A DNA stretch of 5,859 nucleotides from an uncultured Clostridia bacterium. Its GTDB lineage: Bacteria > Bacillota_I > Bacilli_A > RFN20 > CAG-288. Location: the NCBI GenBank assembly GCA_900313465.1, contig OMRU01000052.1, positions 1 through 5,859 of the forward strand, in the 5' to 3' direction. The notes beneath the pieces were generated by a model, which did not search any database, was not told the origin of the DNA, and saw nothing but the letters and a program-made list of their open reading frames with translations. Made by a program: the position numbers and the translations under genes. How positions within the stretch are numbered: the first letter of the stretch is position 1; each line of letters starts with the position of its first letter. Positions 5,409-5,859 of this stretch are shown here, one piece after another.

Positions 5409-5859
5409 AAATAAAGTTTGAGAGGAATTTTTTCTTCTAGAATATCCTTATAGAAGGGAACACATCTGATCTGATGGTTGACGACAAAGATGGGATAACA
5501 GGAAAGAAGATAAAATGGTACGCCCTGTTTCTGCAGGGCTTTTTTGATATCCTTGGTGGGAAGATTGGTGCTGAGTTGATCTCCAGGATGATAGTTTCGG
5601 ATTTCTACTGGTAATGACTTGAGGTTGAATTTATCGATTTGTCTTAAATCGATACGGAAGTATTCATTTTCATAGATGCCGGGTTTGTCATAAGTAAAGG
5701 AATAACTGATCTTGGTGTAATCTTTTGCTAGGAAGAACTCTTTAGTGGTTCGATAGAGAATTAAATCAGAATTGAGTCTTAATGTTCCGGAAGTAGTTTT
5801 CTTTAGGAAGTCGTAGATCAGTTTTCCAAAACCTTCACGTCTATCTTTTAAGTTGTTTG
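5405..5859 (-). CDS. tilS: Probable tRNA(Ile)-lysidine synthase, C-terminal part (start outside window)
   Basis: This minus-strand frame is open from the window edge to a TAG at 5407-5405 and gives about 151 residues of a longer protein. The order of segments fits the TilS C-terminal substrate-binding domains: GFGKLIYDFLKKTTSGTLRL near the visible start, then VEIRNYHPGDQL, then DIKKALQKQGVPF, then YPIFVVNHQIRCVPFYKDIL. This matches the family pattern IRxxxxGD, KKxKxLxxxKIP and a final P-x-V strand. TilS modifies the wobble C of the tRNA(Ile) with CAU anticodon to lysidine, so that it reads AUA. AUA is used here, for example at Mfd codon 860. The N-terminal ATP-binding SGGxDS motif would lie beyond the window, so the call rests on the C-terminus alone. 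The gene converges on the NUDIX gene with overlapping stops. I see no clear minus-strand terminator in the adjoining NUDIX sequence. Confidence 0.75.
   Translation of the reverse strand, partial: NNLKDRREGFGKLIYDFLKKTTSGTLRLNSDLILYRTTKEFFLAKDYTKISYSFTYDKPGIYENEYFRIDLRQIDKFNLKSLPVEIRNYHPGDQLSTNLPTKDIKKALQKQGVPFYLLSCYPIFVVNHQIRCVPFYKDILEEKIPLKLYF
5522..5545 (+). terminator. Intrinsic terminator for the NUDIX transcript, inside the tilS-like gene
   Basis: GCCCTG (5522-5527) and CAGGGC (5534-5539) form a perfect, mostly G+C 6-bp stem with a six-base loop, followed at once by six T residues (5540-5545). This is the classic plus-strand terminator layout. It lies 113 bases past the NUDIX stop, within minus-strand codons for KKALQKQG of the tilS-like gene. 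It has no T-run on the minus strand, so it should not stop tilS transcription. Confidence 0.7.

Noticed and set aside
1..5859. A novel defence, mobile or toxin-antitoxin system
   Set aside because: All identifiable genes are housekeeping enzymes or a lone lipoprotein; no transposase, integrase, nuclease pair, repeat array or attachment site is seen.

Overview
The window looks like core chromosome of a low-to-moderate G+C Gram-positive bacterium (Bacillota). The signs are the adjacent pth-mfd pair on one strand, a Firmicute-style DEEQ box in Mfd, a lipoprotein with a classical lipobox, and AT-rich spacers. TGG encodes Trp and TGA ends pth, so the standard bacterial code applies and a TGA-reading mollicute is excluded. 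Placement in Erysipelotrichia or a neighbouring class is only a guess. There are no tRNA or rRNA genes, insertion sequences, CRISPR arrays or phage genes, and no gene-free stretch longer than about 40 bases.

Layout: (1) bases 1-225 are the 3' end of an unrecognised gene; (2) 266-859 is pth, peptidyl-tRNA hydrolase; (3) 890-4327 is a full-length mfd, 30 bases after pth and probably cotranscribed with it; (4) a hairpin at 4334-4367 ends mfd and also serves the gene converging on it; (5) 4366-4959 on the minus strand is an orphan lipoprotein; (6) a 38-base divergent spacer carries overlapping -10-like hexamers on both strands; (7) 4998-5408 on the plus strand is a compact MutT-like NUDIX hydrolase; (8) 5405-5859 on the minus strand is the C-terminal part of probable tilS, cut by the window edge.

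The pth-mfd pair joins ribosome rescue (recycling of dropped-off peptidyl-tRNA) to rescue of stalled RNA polymerase. NUDIX and TilS act in nucleotide clean-up and tRNA modification. These are housekeeping roles, and I see no evidence of a new multi-gene defence or metabolic system. In many Bacillota, tilS lies downstream of mfd on the same strand; here it is inverted and separated from mfd by the lipoprotein and NUDIX genes.

The most interesting content is in the gene boundaries. The NUDIX and tilS stop codons share one CTAG palindrome. A strong-looking intrinsic terminator for the NUDIX transcript lies inside the tilS coding sequence on the opposite strand, predicting about 140 bases of mutual antisense overlap. 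The lipoprotein stop codon lies in the arm of a bidirectional terminator. The lipoprotein -10 sits so close to its ATG that a nearly leaderless mRNA is possible.
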